DNA of 64,000 nucleotides from Megaustenia siamemsis (lineage: Eukaryota; Mollusca; Gastropoda; Stylommatophora; Ariophantidae): positions 41,082,148 to 41,146,147 of the forward strand of contig JAVIAB010000025.1 in the NCBI GenBank assembly GCA_032433765.1, in the 5' to 3' direction. The first letter of the stretch is position 1; each line of letters opens with the position of its first letter. The notes under the pieces are model-generated. The model saw only the letters and a list, made by a program, of their open reading frames with translations, searched no databases and was not told where the DNA came from. A program made the position numbers and the translations under genes. Below are positions 1 through 15,200 of the stretch, piece after piece.

Positions 1-113
1 TTACATTGGAATGTTAGATTAGTTTATGTGATATGTCATTTTTTACAAAGTACCTTATTACAGGCGACGCTTGCTAGTTTACCTGTTACATGTAATGTGA
101 CTCTTATCGTCAG

Positions 114-201
114 GGAGGCAGCGTCATCCGGTTGTTTCACAAAGAGCTGGAGGCGTATCTGGTCGCAGAGGGTCTCTTTGATGATGGAGTCACAGAAGAT
201 G
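114..201 (+). CDS. IP3R-like exon a (MIR domain)
   Basis: Encodes residues 1-29, beginning [16 protein letters not shown]. This matches the start of a MIR repeat in IP3 and ryanodine receptors, where the GG-V-RLFH motif is typical. The acceptor ends at 113 (TCGTCAG) and the donor is G|GTGAGT at 202. It starts in phase 0 and ends with one extra base (G), which pairs with the TT that opens the next exon to make Val. It is followed by a 24.7-kb intron. An exon-like reading on the minus strand is only a shadow. Confidence 0.88.
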
Positions 202-3200
202 GTGAGTAGTCCCTTATCGTCGTGATGGTGATGGTACTCTTTCACTGTGGGACAAGTACGAGAAAGCAGCAACAAATGGGACTCATTGCCGCAGCCATCT
301 TTCATTTAGATTCCCCTAATCAGCGATTTAGTAAACATTGCCCCAGCCATCTTTCATTTAGATTCCCCTAATCAGCGATTTAGTAAACATTGCCCCAGCC
401 ATCTTTCATTTAGATTCCCCTAATCAGCGATTTAGTAAACATTGCCCCAGCCATCTTTCATTTAGATTCCCCTAATCAGCGATTTCGTAAACATTGCCCC
501 AGCCATCTTTCATTTAGATTCCCCTAATCAGAGATTTACTAAATGAAAATTAAAATAAATAAACAGTGTATGGATTATTCATCATTAACTTGTGCCCTAA
601 CCGGCTTGCGAAGTCTGTCATGTCGTTCCACAGGTAAAGGTCAAGTACGAGACTTGAATCGGCGTCTGAGCACGCAAGTTTACACCCATATGTGCTCGGC
701 CGCTATCCAGAAGTGTTCGGAGACTTCTGTATAGTGTCGCATCAAGCATCGAAACTCACGATGCGAGGGGGGCATTCCTCACCTTCCCAGAGTACTATAC
801 CCTGGAACTCATTTCTGCCAGCTATGCGGTCGACCGCCGGGGTACATCTTTTTTCCGACCATGAGTACAACTCACACTGCTTCCAGCGGAAATCGAACAC
901 GGATTGTCCGAACGTCGGTAGCCCAGTCGGGTGGTTCTCCCAACTAGACTACCGAGTTCCACAGTTCTCTGTTAACAGTGCATCGTATCATTCCGTTTTA
1001 TTTTCTGTTGACCGTGCCATGACACCAAACTATCTATAGTCCATTCACAAATCTAAGCCCAAAATCAGCATAAATTTTCTCAGAAACTATTCGGCATAAT
1101 GTCGTCATTTTTAGAACGCAGTCTTAGCTTTTCCTGGACCGTAACTCTTTCAGTACGGAAGGTTTTTATCAAATTAGCAGTAGAGATTTCAGAGACAATA
1201 TTTTAAAATGTTTTTAAATATCAATGTACATGTTTATATTTATTTAACATTTACCATATTATATATTACAAAAATAAAAATGTTTAACTCAAATGTTAAG
1301 GCGGTCCTATTATATGGCTGTGAAACATGGAGAACAACAAAATTGACAATCAAGAAGATACAGACTTCCATTAATGGATGGTTACGCAGAATAAAAGGAT
1401 GGAAATGGCAGGACAAAATCACTAACATAGAATTATGGAATGGTACCAGTCAAACACCAGTGGATAAAGAGATACAGCGAAGACGATGGCGCTGGATAGG
1501 ACCCACACACTACGGAACCCAACTGAGAGTATTACACAACAGGCCCTTTTTTTGGAATCCCCAGGGGAAAAGACAAAGAGGAAGACCAAGGAATTCTTGG
1601 AGAAGACAGATGGAAGCAGAGATGAAGATGATAGGGAAGACATGGAATGATCTTAAAAGAATGGCAAAAGATAGAACAACTTGGAAAGTGTTTGTTGAAG
1701 ACCTATGCTCCACTGGGAGCTAAAAAGGTAGAAGAAGAAGAAGATATTATATATTAATGTTTACATAATTAAACAAGGAATTATATTTCACCAATACCAA
1801 GATGATACAAGACATAACAGGAATATGGCTTGATGACAGTTTACATTAATTTAACTGAGAGTTACGCACTGTGCGGCTAAACGTACGGTAAGAGTTAAGA
1901 ATTTGTAAACATTAAGTCCAAAGTCAAAGTTGATTTTGCAAATTTGAGTATTTCTTATAAACGTTGTGTATAAAAAAGAAAGAGTATGCAAGAAACATGT
2001 GATTTTACAGTATCATACGTCACACCTTACAATGTCTCGATGATTGGCTCTAGTTTATAATCTGCTAATCTTATCTTCGGTCCCCCTGTGCACTTTAACA
2101 CTTTCACTTTAGATGATGGGTTTGTTCCATTTAAAATTCGAAAGTACGCCAACTATTGAACGGGTTAGGCGTTTGACTGTAAAACCTTCAATTTTCGGTC
2201 TTTAAAGCCGGCTATGTGTGTGTTTTTTTTATTTTTTTTAAATTTTTTTTTAAAACAAATGTTATATAAACAAAGTCATACACTAGACAACTTTATTAAT
2301 GGAAAGAAATATTGTTTCAACATCCGGGTTAAATATAGGACTGCACGCAAAATTGCTAAGCAATCCACAAAACAGTTTTCGAGAAAACTGATTCTGAGTT
2401 TGGGCAACAATTACAATCTTCCCTCTTTGTCGTCTTCGATCTCTCCTTCCCCGTATTTTTCCAGTTGTAATCAAATATTCCAACTTTCTTCTTCTTATGA
2501 TGTGCCCGAAAAATGTTGATTGTTTCTTTCTGAAGTTTTTCTAGGAGATCTTTTTTTTTTGTGTTGGCCTTTGTGAATTTTCTAGTTGGTCTTTAATTGT
2601 CAAAGGAACTCTCAACATTGTTCTGAGAAATCCCATCTCTGTGGCCTCAAGTCAATATCCTTGTCCACTATCTACAATTCGCCTCCATAGGTTAAGAGTG
2701 GTATTATATAGCACACACTCTCTTTCTCACTTCAATTTGACAAAGATTTGTTACACAAGACTTTTTTGTTTCATTATTAGAAACGTAACATATTTGGATA
2801 TTTTCATGTTAAAAGCGGGACATAAATTAAGATTATTATTTAAAAAACTGTCCATACATAGACATTTTTGACATATATTGAGATTCTTATTTTTAAAACG
2901 GGACATACATTGACATTTTTATGTTAAAAGAGAGACATATATTGACATTTTCATGTTAAAAGCGGGACATAAATTGACATTTTGTATACTAAAAGCGGGA
3001 CATAAATTTACATTTTGTATACTAAAAGCGGGACATAATTTGACATTTTGTATACTAAAAGCGGGACATAATTTGACATTTTGTATACTAAAAGCGGGAC
3101 ATAAATTGATATTTTGTATACTAAAAGCGGGACATACATTGACATTTTGTATACTAAAAGCGGGACATACATTGACATTTTGTATACTAAAAGCGGGACA

Positions 3201-6178
3201 TAAATTGACATTTTGTATACTAAAAGCGGGACATAAATTGACATTTTGTATACTAAAAGCGGGACATAAATTGACATTTTGTATACTAAAAGCGGGACAT
3301 AAATTGAATTGACATTTTGTATACTAAAAGCGGGACATAAATTGACATTTTGTATACTAAAAGCGGGACATAAATTGACATTTTGTATACTAAAAGCGGT
3401 ACATAAATTGACACTTTCATGTTAAAAACGAGATATAAAATGACATTTTGTATACTACAGGAACAGTCAGGAATACAATAATATAATTCTCTTCAAGTAT
3501 CTAGTCATGATACAAAATGTCAAGATATAAATGTCTAAAAGTTATGATAGAATAAGACTTTTAGTTTTTAGAACAGAATGACGTCATTGCAGGCGGGGCA
3601 TTAACATAACTGCTGAACCTCAGTTCCAACAACCAATAAAGTGTTAATCCTGATCGTTATTACTGTGCTATTGAACGTGTTGCGTTATAGGAAAAACAGC
3701 GCGCAGCTCATGATACATAATTCCATGTTGCTGTAACGGTCGTCGCGGGTAGCACGATCTCCACACGACTGGAGCCAAATCCATGATGATCAGTGAGTGT
3801 GCCCTACGAACCGCTGTCCTCACAAATGAAGTCACCACCTCCACTTTGGTAAAACACTGGATCTGCTTCTAGTCCAGTTGGTGGCAAATTACAGTCGAAC
3901 ATCAATCACACATCGTGTCTCAGGGTAAAGCCGCGAACTGGTGCCGTTCTACATCAAAGAACAGTAGGTCGCCTGCAGCGCGCACAAATACGCGGCCGCT
4001 ATAACTATGGTAACTTTGTGATCAGGCGAATACGACCGGACTACTGCTGTCTCGGCAAACAAAGATTCAGACCACAGCGAATAATTTGAAACCACAGTGC
4101 AGCAAATATGCCATCAGTCCTAAGTCTCATTAAGCTGCCGTCTCGGCATACCGCACCGATGATAGAATAAAGAAATATATGACTACCTCGAAGTATCCTA
4201 GCCATGATAGAATAAACAAATGTATGACTACCTCGAAGTATCCTAGCCATGATAGAATAAACAAATATATGACTACCTCGAACTATCCTAGCCATGATAG
4301 AATAAACAAATATATGACTACCTCGAAGTATCCTAGTCAAGATAGAATAAAGAAATATATGACTACCTCGAATTATCCTAGTCAAGATAGAATAAAGAAA
4401 TATATGACTACCTCGAAGTATCCTAGCCATGATAGAATAAACAAATATATATAAATACCTCGAAGTACCCGAGCCATGATAGAATACAAAAATATAAATA
4501 TATCAATACCTCGAGGATCCTAGCCATGATAGAATAAACAAATATATAAATCCCTCAAAGTATCCTAGCCATGTTAGAATAAACAAATATATAAATTTCC
4601 TCAAAGTATCCTAGCCATGATAGAACAAACAAATATATAAATTCCCTCAAAGTATCCTAGCCATGATAGAATAAACAAATATAAATATATAAATTCCCTC
4701 AAAGTATCCTAGCCATGATAGAATAAACAAATATATAAATTCCCTCAAAGTATCCTAGCCATGATAGAATAAACAAATATAAATATATAAATTCCCTCAA
4801 ATTATCTTAGCCATGATAGAATATACAAATATATAAATACCTCGAAGTATACTAGCCATGATAGAATAAACAAATATAAATATATAAATACCTCGAAGTA
4901 TCCTAGCCATGATAGAATAAACAAATATAAATATATAAATACCTCGAAGTATCCTAGCCATGATAGAATAAACAAATATAAATATATAAATACCTCGAAG
5001 TATCCTAGCCATGATAGAACAAACAAATATATAAATTCCCTCAAAGTATCCTAGCTATGATAGAATAAACAAATATAAATATATAAATACCTCGAAGTAT
5101 CCTAGCCATGATAGTACAAACAAATATATAAATTCCCTCAAAGTATCCTAGCCATGATAGAATAAACAAATATAAATATATAAATCCCTCAAAGTATCCT
5201 AGCCATGATAGAACAAACAAATATATAAATTCCCTCAAAGTATCCTAGCCATGATAGAATAAACAAATATATAAATTCCCTCAAAGTATCCTAGCCATGA
5301 TAGAATAAACAAATATATAAATTCCATCAAAGTATCCTAGCCATGATAGAATAAACAAATATATAAATTCACTCAAAGTATCCTAGCCATGATAGAATAA
5401 ACAAATATATAAATTCACTCAAAGTATCCTAGCCATGATAGAATAAACAAATATATAAATTCCCTCAAAGTATCCTAGCCATGATAGAATAAACAAATAT
5501 ATAAATTCACTCAAAGTATCCTAGCCATGATAGAATAAACAAATATATAAATTCCATCAAAGTATCCTAGCCATGATAGAATAAACAAATATATAAATTC
5601 CCTCAAAGTATCCTAGCCATGATAGAACAAACAAATGCCTGGAAGAATTCGGGTCATGAATGGATCCCATGTTCTTGAAATTAATGGCTGAAATTATAGA
5701 TTGGATCTTCTCTGTTAAGCGTTGCAGGAAAAGTCAAAATGCATTTGTTTGTGCAGCAATTTGGATTATTTCCCTTTTTTTCACCTTACCTCAAATGATA
5801 TATTTTATGCACTAAAATGGTAGTTATATAAATGATTTTAGGGAATACACACTGTCTGGGTTATCTTTTGATCAGTTTTGCGTTCAATGATAAATTAAAT
5901 GGTATCAACACGGGATAAGGTTGAAACAACTAACCAGAATCCTGATAGTTATCAACATGTGCTTTGAAAACAGCGTTTTAAATTAATTTGGATTCGTGCT
6001 AAGACAAAAGCTACTGTCAGCAACCCATAGGGTTTCAAATAAAAAGGCTAGGAAAATAAGAGAGAAATGAAATAGCAAAGAAAAATAGGAGGAATAGTTG
6101 AATAGAAATACTCAGAATAATAGCTGGAGAGGTTAATCAAAGAGGAAAATAAAAAGAAATATCGCGGACTATCTCTCT

Positions 6179-6221
<43 letters not shown>

Positions 6222-9200
6222 AGCTGCTAGTTTTTTTTCAAAGAGAGAAGGAAAAGAACAGATGAAGTCTGTATAATGTGAAGTTTTGTTCTTATTTGTA
6301 GTTTCTTGTTGAATTGTTAATATATAAGAGAAATAGGGAGACAGAGAAGGCTATATGGTGGATGGTTAGAGATGGGGGACTGATAGGCGAGAGAGAGAAG
6401 GTGGGATGAATAGGATGTGATGAGTGATTTAGAAGAGGAGAGAGATTGAGAGAAAGTTGCAGAAAGAGGATAAAGGAGATATAAAGAAGATGTGATGGAA
6501 ATATAGGAGAAGTTAGAAGTATGGAGAAATAGGGAGGGGTATGGGCAGCTAGAGAGAGAGACAGAGAAGAGTATGGAGATAGATGGAGTAGTGTGGAGGC
6601 AGAGAGAAGTTTGGAAAAGTAAGGAGAGGTATAGCGGGAGAGAGAGGTATAGCGGGAGAGAGAGGTATAGAGGGAGAGAGAGGTATAGAGAGAGATATAT
6701 AGAGAGAGATGGAAGAAAATGAAACCAAAGAGAGATGTATGGAGAAAGATGGAAGAGAGTGGAAGCAGAGAGAAAGATATAATTATTGAATCAAATGGAG
6801 TAGTATAAAAGCAGGCAGGCAGGCAGAGGGAGAGAGAGAGAGAGAGGAAGACAGCGTTATAGAAAATGATAGAGAAGTATAGTAGAAGAGAGATAGAGAG
6901 ACAAGTTGACAGAGAGGATATTAGAAAAGAGAGATAAAGAGAGAGAGAGAAAGAAATAAGGGCCTTTGAGAGAGTGTAAGGTGAATGAAGATCTATATAC
7001 GGAAAGAAAGGAATGACAGAGAATAGGAGAGCATGAGAGAGGTTAGATAACATCGAAACGCAGATAAGAAGAAAATCAAAACACTGGGAAGAAAATAAGT
7101 CCACACTCCGGAACTCTGTTAATTAAAAACGTGATTCGCTCTACGGGATCTTAGATAAGACACTAACAAAACAAACACAACAACGCATAACATAATTATT
7201 AATCTTGTGTATTCAGCTATCCACGGCACTTGTCGTGTCCATAATTAAATCAGTTTTATTGCAAATTTCTATTTCCCAAGAGCCACCACGACGAGGCTCG
7301 GTTGTAATTCTATATTCTCGTGAGAAATTCCAGGGAGATTAGAATTTTCAGGGCAACCATATTGTTTCCGGTGAGACGAAGAAATATTTGCGACAAAAAA
7401 TGATGGATTCTCGATCTACAAAGACTGGACGGCCTCAGCTTAGAAGACGGTGCGTGACCTGATGTTAAGTGAGGTTCTTATCGTGTCAAGGTCAAGACAT
7501 TACGTGTGATTGCATCAGTTGTGAGGGTAATAGATGTGGAGGCAACTTGACGATGACGAGATTGGATATTATGTAAACTTAAAGTCGGCGGAATTGTGAC
7601 GTTGGGTGTCAGTTATTTAGTTGATATGGCGATACAGAGATATGTTAGCACAGTGGGTACACACAAACGAAATAAATGTTTAGTGTTGTTAATCAGGTTG
7701 TCACAATTGTAAATCAAGATAATTCAGCCATGAAATTTAGTTTATTAAAATAATGAAACAATAAAACGGGGTGAACTAGCAGTGAAATTTAGTTTATACA
7801 AATAATGAAACAATATAACGGGGTGAACTAGCAGTGAAATTTAGTTTATACAAATAAATAAACAATATAACGGGGTAAACTAGCAGTAAAATTTAGTTTA
7901 TACAAATAATGAAACAATATAACGGGGTGAACTAGCAGTAAAATTTAGTTTATCCAAATAATGAAACAATATAACGGGGTGAACTGCAAGGTTATTTTGT
8001 CTTGAATCGGGTAGGTTGCAACTTGTCTAGTACTGCTTGTGGTAGTTATTAGAACACTGTGTTACGTTTATCCTCATTCTGATTTCTTATCTTCTACTGT
8101 GGATTTATTTGTTCTTTGTCGCTGTAAATCGCTTGTAATTGTCTTCCCATCTAACACAGAACTCTTAAAATATTTGGAATTCAATGACACTCAGTAGTAA
8201 CACGGAACTGTTAAAATATTTGGAATTCAGACACACAGTAATAACATAGAGCTGTTAAAATATTTGGAATTCAATGACACTCAGTAGTAACACGGAACTG
8301 TTAAAATATTTGGAATTCAGAAACACAGTAATAACATAGAGCTGTTAAAATATTTGGAATTCAATGACACTCAGTAGTAACACGGAACTGTTAAAATATT
8401 TGGAATTCAGACACACAGTAATAACATAGAGCTGTTAAAATATTTGGAATTCAGACACACAGTAATAACACAGAAATGTTAAAATATTTGGAATTCAGAC
8501 ACACAGTAATAACATAGAGCTGTTAAAATATTTGGAATTCAGACACACAGTAATAACACGGAACTCTTAAAATATTTGGAATTCAGACACACAGTAATAA
8601 CATAGAGCTGTTAAATATTTGGAATTCAGACACACAGTAATAACACGGAACTCTTAAAATATTTGGAATTGAGACACAGAGTTATAACATAGAGCTGTTA
8701 AAATATTTGGAATTCAGACACACAGTAATAACATAGAGCTGTTAAAATATTTGGAATTCAGACACACAGTAATAACACGGAACTGTTAAAATATTTGGAA
8801 TTCAAAGACACACAGTAATAACACAGAGCTGTTAAAATATTTGGAATTCAAAGACACACAGTAATAACACAGAGCTGTTAAAATATTTGGAATTCAAAGA
8901 CACACAGTAATAACACAGAACTCAAAAACCTTAATTCCTGTGTGATTCCAGTATTAACTTACGGGTGGGATAGCTGGAAATCAACAAAAATGAAAATTTA
9001 GACCAAAGAATAAACGCTTTTGAGAATAAATGTCTTCGAAAATTGTAAACATCCGATGATCAGACTTCAAACCAATGACAGAAATAAGACATGAAACTAA
9101 ACAAGACTATGTAACCAATGACAGAAATAAGACATGAAACTAAACAAGACTATGTAACCAATAACAGAAATAAGACATGAAACTAAACAAGACTATGTAA

Positions 9201-12200
9201 CCAACGACAGAAATAAAACATGAAACTAAACAAGACTATGTAACCAATAACAGAAATAAGACATGAAACTAAACAAGACTATGTAACCAACGACAGAAAT
9301 AAGACAAGAAACTAAACAAGACTATGTAACCAATGACAGAAATAAAACATGAAACTAAACAAGACTATGTAACCAATGACAGAAATAAGTCATGAAACTA
9401 AACAAGACTATGTAACCAATGACAGAAATAAGACAAGAAACTAACAAGACTATGTAACCAATGACAGAAATAAGACAAGAAACTAAACAAGACTATGTAA
9501 CCAATGACAGAAATAAGACATGAAACTAAACAAGACTATGTAACCAATGACAGAAATAAGACATGAAACTAAACAAGACTATGTAACAATGATAGAAATA
9601 AGACAAGGAACTAAACAAGACTATGTAACCAATGACAGAAATAAGACAAGAAACTAACAAGACTATGTATCCAATGATAGAAATAAGACAAGAAACTAAA
9701 CAAGACTATGTAACCAATGACAGAAATAAGACATGAAACTAAACAAGACTATGTAACCAATGACAGAAATAAGACATGAAACTAAACAAGACTATGTAAC
9801 CAATGACAGAAATAAGACAAGAAACTAAACAAGACTATGTAACCAATGGCAGAAATAAGACAAGAAACTAAACAAGACTATGTAACCAATGATAGAAATA
9901 AGACAAGGAACTAAACAAGACTATGTAACCAATGACAGAAATAAGACAAGAAACTAACAAGACTATGTAACCAATGACAGAAATAAGACAAGAAACTAAA
10001 CAAGACTATGTAACCAATGACAGAAATAAGACAAGAAACTAAACAAGACTATGTAACTAAACAAGACTATGTAACTAAACAAGACTATGTAACTAAACAA
10101 GACCCAAGGACGTTAGAAGGGACACAGGAAATACTTTACACGTTCTCAGAATGGGCGTCAGAAGTCTACCTCAACAGATCCATTATATGGACACCGCAGG
10201 GTAAAAGAAAACGAGAAAGGCCGATAGAAACTATACGTAGAATATCATAAAAGAGAGCAGAACTATGGATCTCAGAAAGAAACAAGAATTACAATCTGGC
10301 AGCGGCCTACCACAGTGCATGTAGAAGTATGACTTCTGCTCTATTCGAGGTATTGGGTCCGGAAGGATAACAAACCAACCAATCATCTAATCAGACACAT
10401 CTTATACAAGCAGGTACTAGTAGATGTCTGCAGTTTGTCTTGTATTCATTCTTCACTTATGTTGTCCATGTTTCTAATCTATTCAACAAGAGTGGTTGAC
10501 ATTTGCATTGTACAATCCATAGCATAGAGGTTTTAAAAAAAAAAAAAAAAAGTAAAGTGCGCCAAGTGGCGTATAGAGAATATGGTGTAAGTGACCATAA
10601 ATTTTTACAGACCTTCGGCACATGATTTTTGCGGTAATGTGGTCGGTATTACCCCCGTGCCGCTTCACTTTCCCAGAAAAAAAATCGGATACCCATTTAA
10701 GGCTGGGTGAACCCGGAGCCGTCGGTTGAGATCCAACCCTACTTCTTTGCGTAAAAGAACAGAGCTGTTAATGCCGCGAGGTGTAAGAGAGCCAGATTTA
10801 ATTACACCAAGGAAGATAGGTTGTGATGACTTTATGCCTTCCAGTACTCTGAAGGCGATCATTAACCATCCGATCAATACTAGTTGACGTCATCTACATC
10901 AAATAGACCCTTACCTCACCACCGCTTGCGTGCTACAACATTTTTCATTGGTCAGTCTTTGTGCAGATTATTGACTAGGGAAACCCCTACGAAAGGAAAC
11001 CCCCGATGGGGGCCTCGGTAGCCTAGATGTGAAAACTAACCAACTAAGCTACCGACGTTTGGATAACTCGTGTTCAATTCCCGCTGGAAGCAGTGAGAGT
11101 TGTTCTCGTGGCTGCGAAAAAAATACTCCTTTGATCGACCCAGCCGCTGGCAGAAATTGGCACCAGGATAGTACTCTGGGAAGGTGAGGAATGCCGCCTT
11201 GCATCGTGAGTTTCTATGCTTGAAGCGACACTATCCAGAAGTCTTTCGAACGCTTCTGAATAGGCGGCCGAGCACATATGGGTGGAAACTCTCGTGCTAA
11301 GACGCAGATTCAAGTCTCGTACTTGACCTTGACCTTTACTCCTAAAAAACGTCAAATTGAAGATTAAACGACGTAATTAGTTCTATGTTATCGTAAAGTT
11401 TTAGATCTCTTACTTAGATCGTATCACAAATGTTATCATAAAGTTTTAGATCCCTTACTTAGATCGTATCACAAATGTTATCATAATGTTTTAGATCTCT
11501 TACTTAGATCGTATCACAAATGTTATCATAATGTTTTAGATCTCTTACTTAGATCGTATCACAAATGTTATCGTAAAGTTTTAGATCTCCTACTTAGATC
11601 GTATCACAAATGTTATCATAAAGTTTTAGATCTCCTACTTAGATCGTATCACAAATGTTATCGTAAAGTTTTAGATCTCTTACTTAGATCGTATCACAAA
11701 TGTTATCATAAAGTTTTAGATCTCTTACTTAGATCGTATCACAAATGGAGATGATCGTAAAGGGACAGAAATGCAATCAGAGTACATGATGATCTTTTGA
11801 TTTTTATGAAGAAACACAAAGTGAAATGATTTGGTCATGTATCTCGATAACCTGACCTAGCAAAGACCATTGTGTAAGGAACTGTGAAAGGGGCAATAAG
11901 GAGAAGTAGGCAGATAAAATGATGGGAAGATAACATCAAAGATAGACATGAGTCGACTTTGTTGTTCCAAAGAATTACTAAAGATCAAGAGAAATTTAGA
12001 AAGTTGGAGGAGTCTTTCAGTAGTGCTCCCACGGCAACCAAAGCTATAAGTAGTGGACGAAGAAGCAGCGGTTATCATCATCCTCAAGTGCCGTGCCTGC
12101 TGGCGTAGGTGATCATGTCTCTCCACAACTTTCCATCTCGGCAGTTATTTATTATTTCTGTTGTTGACCTTCTGCCAAGCCATTCTCTTAAGCTGTCTGG

Positions 12201-15200
12201 TATCTTTTCTCTTTGCTTCCCTCTATCTCTTCGCTTCCCTCTATCTCTTCGTCCCTCAATTTTCACAGCTGTCACTATATATTCCAGATGTTCCCTTCTC
12301 ATTAAGAAATGATGATTGTTTCTTCCTAATATTAGAAGCGATTATAACAATCAGAAAAGAAGGAAAGTGCAGATAACAGATATCCCACCCCGTCTTCACA
12401 GGCACTTGATGATAATGAATATTGATTTCATGGCAATTTCAGGAATAATGCGCGCGTTTTGGCTTTTTAGATATTTTTCATTGGTTAATTAATTCATGCT
12501 GTGAAAATCCTGCTTGTTCTACCCGAAGTAGGACATTTGGAAGAGGGAGTAGACGAAATTGGCAGCATTTATCTTATTTGTGGAATGGGAAGATGGGGTT
12601 TACGATGGGCGGGGGGTGAAAAGGGGGGGGGGAGGATGTGAAGGGGTCTAGGGGTCTGTGAAGTTCAATCTGAAAAGCAAATGATTAATTTGGTGGAAAT
12701 TATCGGAGGGACCACTGTTCAAGAACAAAGCACGTGGTTACGGTTGAATTATGAATCACTTTGATTGGTTGTCGTAACGGCGGCCATATTGTTGTGTTCT
12801 TGTTTTAGGTAAAGTTCTAATGTAGGCGCGTGGTAAGGGAAACTCGTTTTAAAGTAAACATGGTTTTAATTTGGGGATCTTTTAAGGTAAGCACGTTTTA
12901 AGGTAGCCACGTTTCAAAAGATAGGCATGTTTTAAGGTAGGCACGTTTTAAGGTTGGGATCTTTTAAGGTAGGCATGTTTTAAAGTAGGTACGTTTTAAA
13001 GTAGATATCTTACGTTTTATTGTAGATACGATTTAAGTTAGATACGTTTTAAAGTAAGCACGTTTTAAGGTCGTCATGTTTTAAGGTAGGCACATTTTAA
13101 TGTAGGCACGTTTCAGGTAGATACGTTATAGTTTTTTTTTCCTGCAGACCCGTTTTAAGGTAGATACGTTACCTTTTATGGTAGATATGGTTTAAGGTAG
13201 GCTCGTTTTAAGGTAGATACGTTACCTTTTATGGTAGATATGGTTTAAGGTAGGCTCGTTTTAAGGTAGATACGTTACCTTTTATGGTAGATATGGTTTA
13301 AGGTAGGCTCGTTTTAAGGTAGATACGTTACCTTTTATGGTAGATATGGTTTAAGGTAGGCTCGTTTTAAGGTAGATACGTTACCTTTTATGGTAGATAT
13401 GGTTTAAGGTAGGCTCGTTTTAAGGTAGATACGTTACCTTTTATGGTAGATATGGTTTAAGGTAGGCTCGTTTTAAGGTAGATACGTTACCTTTTATGGT
13501 AGATATGGTTTAAGGTAGGCTCGTTTTAAGGTAGATACGTTACCTTTTATGGTAGATATGGTTTAAGGTAGGCTCGTTTTAAGGTAGATACGTTACCTTT
13601 TATGGTAGATATGGTTTAAGGTAGGCTCGTTTTAAGGTAGTCAAGTTTTCCGGTCGTCACGCCTTAAGTTTGACACATTTTAAGGTCGTCACGTTTTAAG
13701 GTAGACAAGTGTTAAGGTCGTCATGTTTTAAGGTAGACAGGTGTTAAGGTCGTCATGTTTTAAGGTAGACAGGTGTTAAGGTCGTCATGTTTTAAGGTAG
13801 ACAAGTGTTAAGGTCGTCATGTTTTAAGGTAGACAGGTGTTAAAGTCGTAATGTTTTAAGGTAGACAGGTGTTAAGGTCGTCATGTTTTAAGGTAGACAG
13901 GTGTTACGGTCGTCATGTTTTAAGGTAGACAGGTGTTAAGGTCGTAATGTTTTAAGGTAGACAAGTGTTAAGGTCGTCACGTTTTAAGGTAGACAAGTGT
14001 TAAGGTCGTCATGTTTTAAGGTAGACAGGTGTTAAGGTCGTCATGTTTTAAGGTAGACAGGTGTTAAGGTCGTCATGTTTTAAGGTAGACAGGTGTTAAG
14101 GTCGTCATGTTTTAAGGTAGACAGGTGTTAAGGTCGTCATGTTTTAAGGTAGACAGGTGTTAAGGTCGTAATGTTTTAAGGTAGACAGGTGTTAAGGTCG
14201 TAATGTTTTAAGGTAGACAAGTGTTAAGGTCGTGTTGTTTTAAGGTAGACAAGCGTTATGGTCGTCATGTTTTAAGGTAGACATGTTTTTATGGTAGACA
14301 CGTGTTTAATGTAGCCACGTTTTAAAGATTATTCATATTAGATACGTTTGAAGACTCCATGATATAAGTTCGGCACGTTTTAATTTAGAAATATGTCTCC
14401 CTTGATACCTGCCACCATGAAGACCTGTGAAGATTGGCAGGACGGCACGCAAACGTAATTGATTGGAAAGTGATCGATTTACTAGTGATCTCAGAGACTG
14501 AATAATCAACATCAATTTTCCTGCTCCCCACGAAATAGAGACCTTAAATCAACTTTTCTCTCTCCGACTTGATTGTTTCTTTAATTCTAAGACTAGGTTG
14601 TGGTTGTAGCGTTGAGGTACGGTGCTTGCTTAGATCTCGATTACACTCAATTTTTTTTTTTATCTCTTGCATTAAGGTAGGTTAGATTAAGTTATTTGAG
14701 TTATTAGCGTGTCATCATCATTGCACTCCAAACATGTCCATAGGTGCTCAGATCCCCTCCTCAGTAATTCCCGCAGTGTCCAGCGACTGACGACTCCAGT
14801 TCTGTGTTGGTTGATAAGTCTTCTTACACGCCCACTAAGTTTCTCATTTCTGGCTGTGCCCATCTTAACTCCCATCTCTTTCATCCGAAGGAGTGACGTG
14901 TCGTTCCCACTTCCCGGAGGACATTGATGATGTTCTCTACAACTTCCCTGAGTTTCTTCTTCCCTGTAATTTTCCTGTTATCACAAAACCTTTCAGCTTT
15001 CTCATTCCATGGACAAACAATGATAAATACTCTCTTCTCATCGTGTTCATAAGTTTTAGTTTTCTCTTCTTTATCTCCCCTCTTCTATAACACCCCTCCT
15101 CTCTTTTTTTAGCATTGGTATTATTTTTAATTTACAATATTAAAACAGGTAAATGAATTTAAATATCTGGGGAGATTATTAACCTCAGATGGCAGGTGTA

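Noticed and set aside
2800..5636. CRISPR-like direct repeats
   Set aside because: Units are contiguous with no unique spacers, and the context is eukaryotic.
6292..7104. 270-codon minus-strand frame
   Set aside because: Purine-rich low-complexity DNA read on the other strand; Ser/Leu repeats with no domain.
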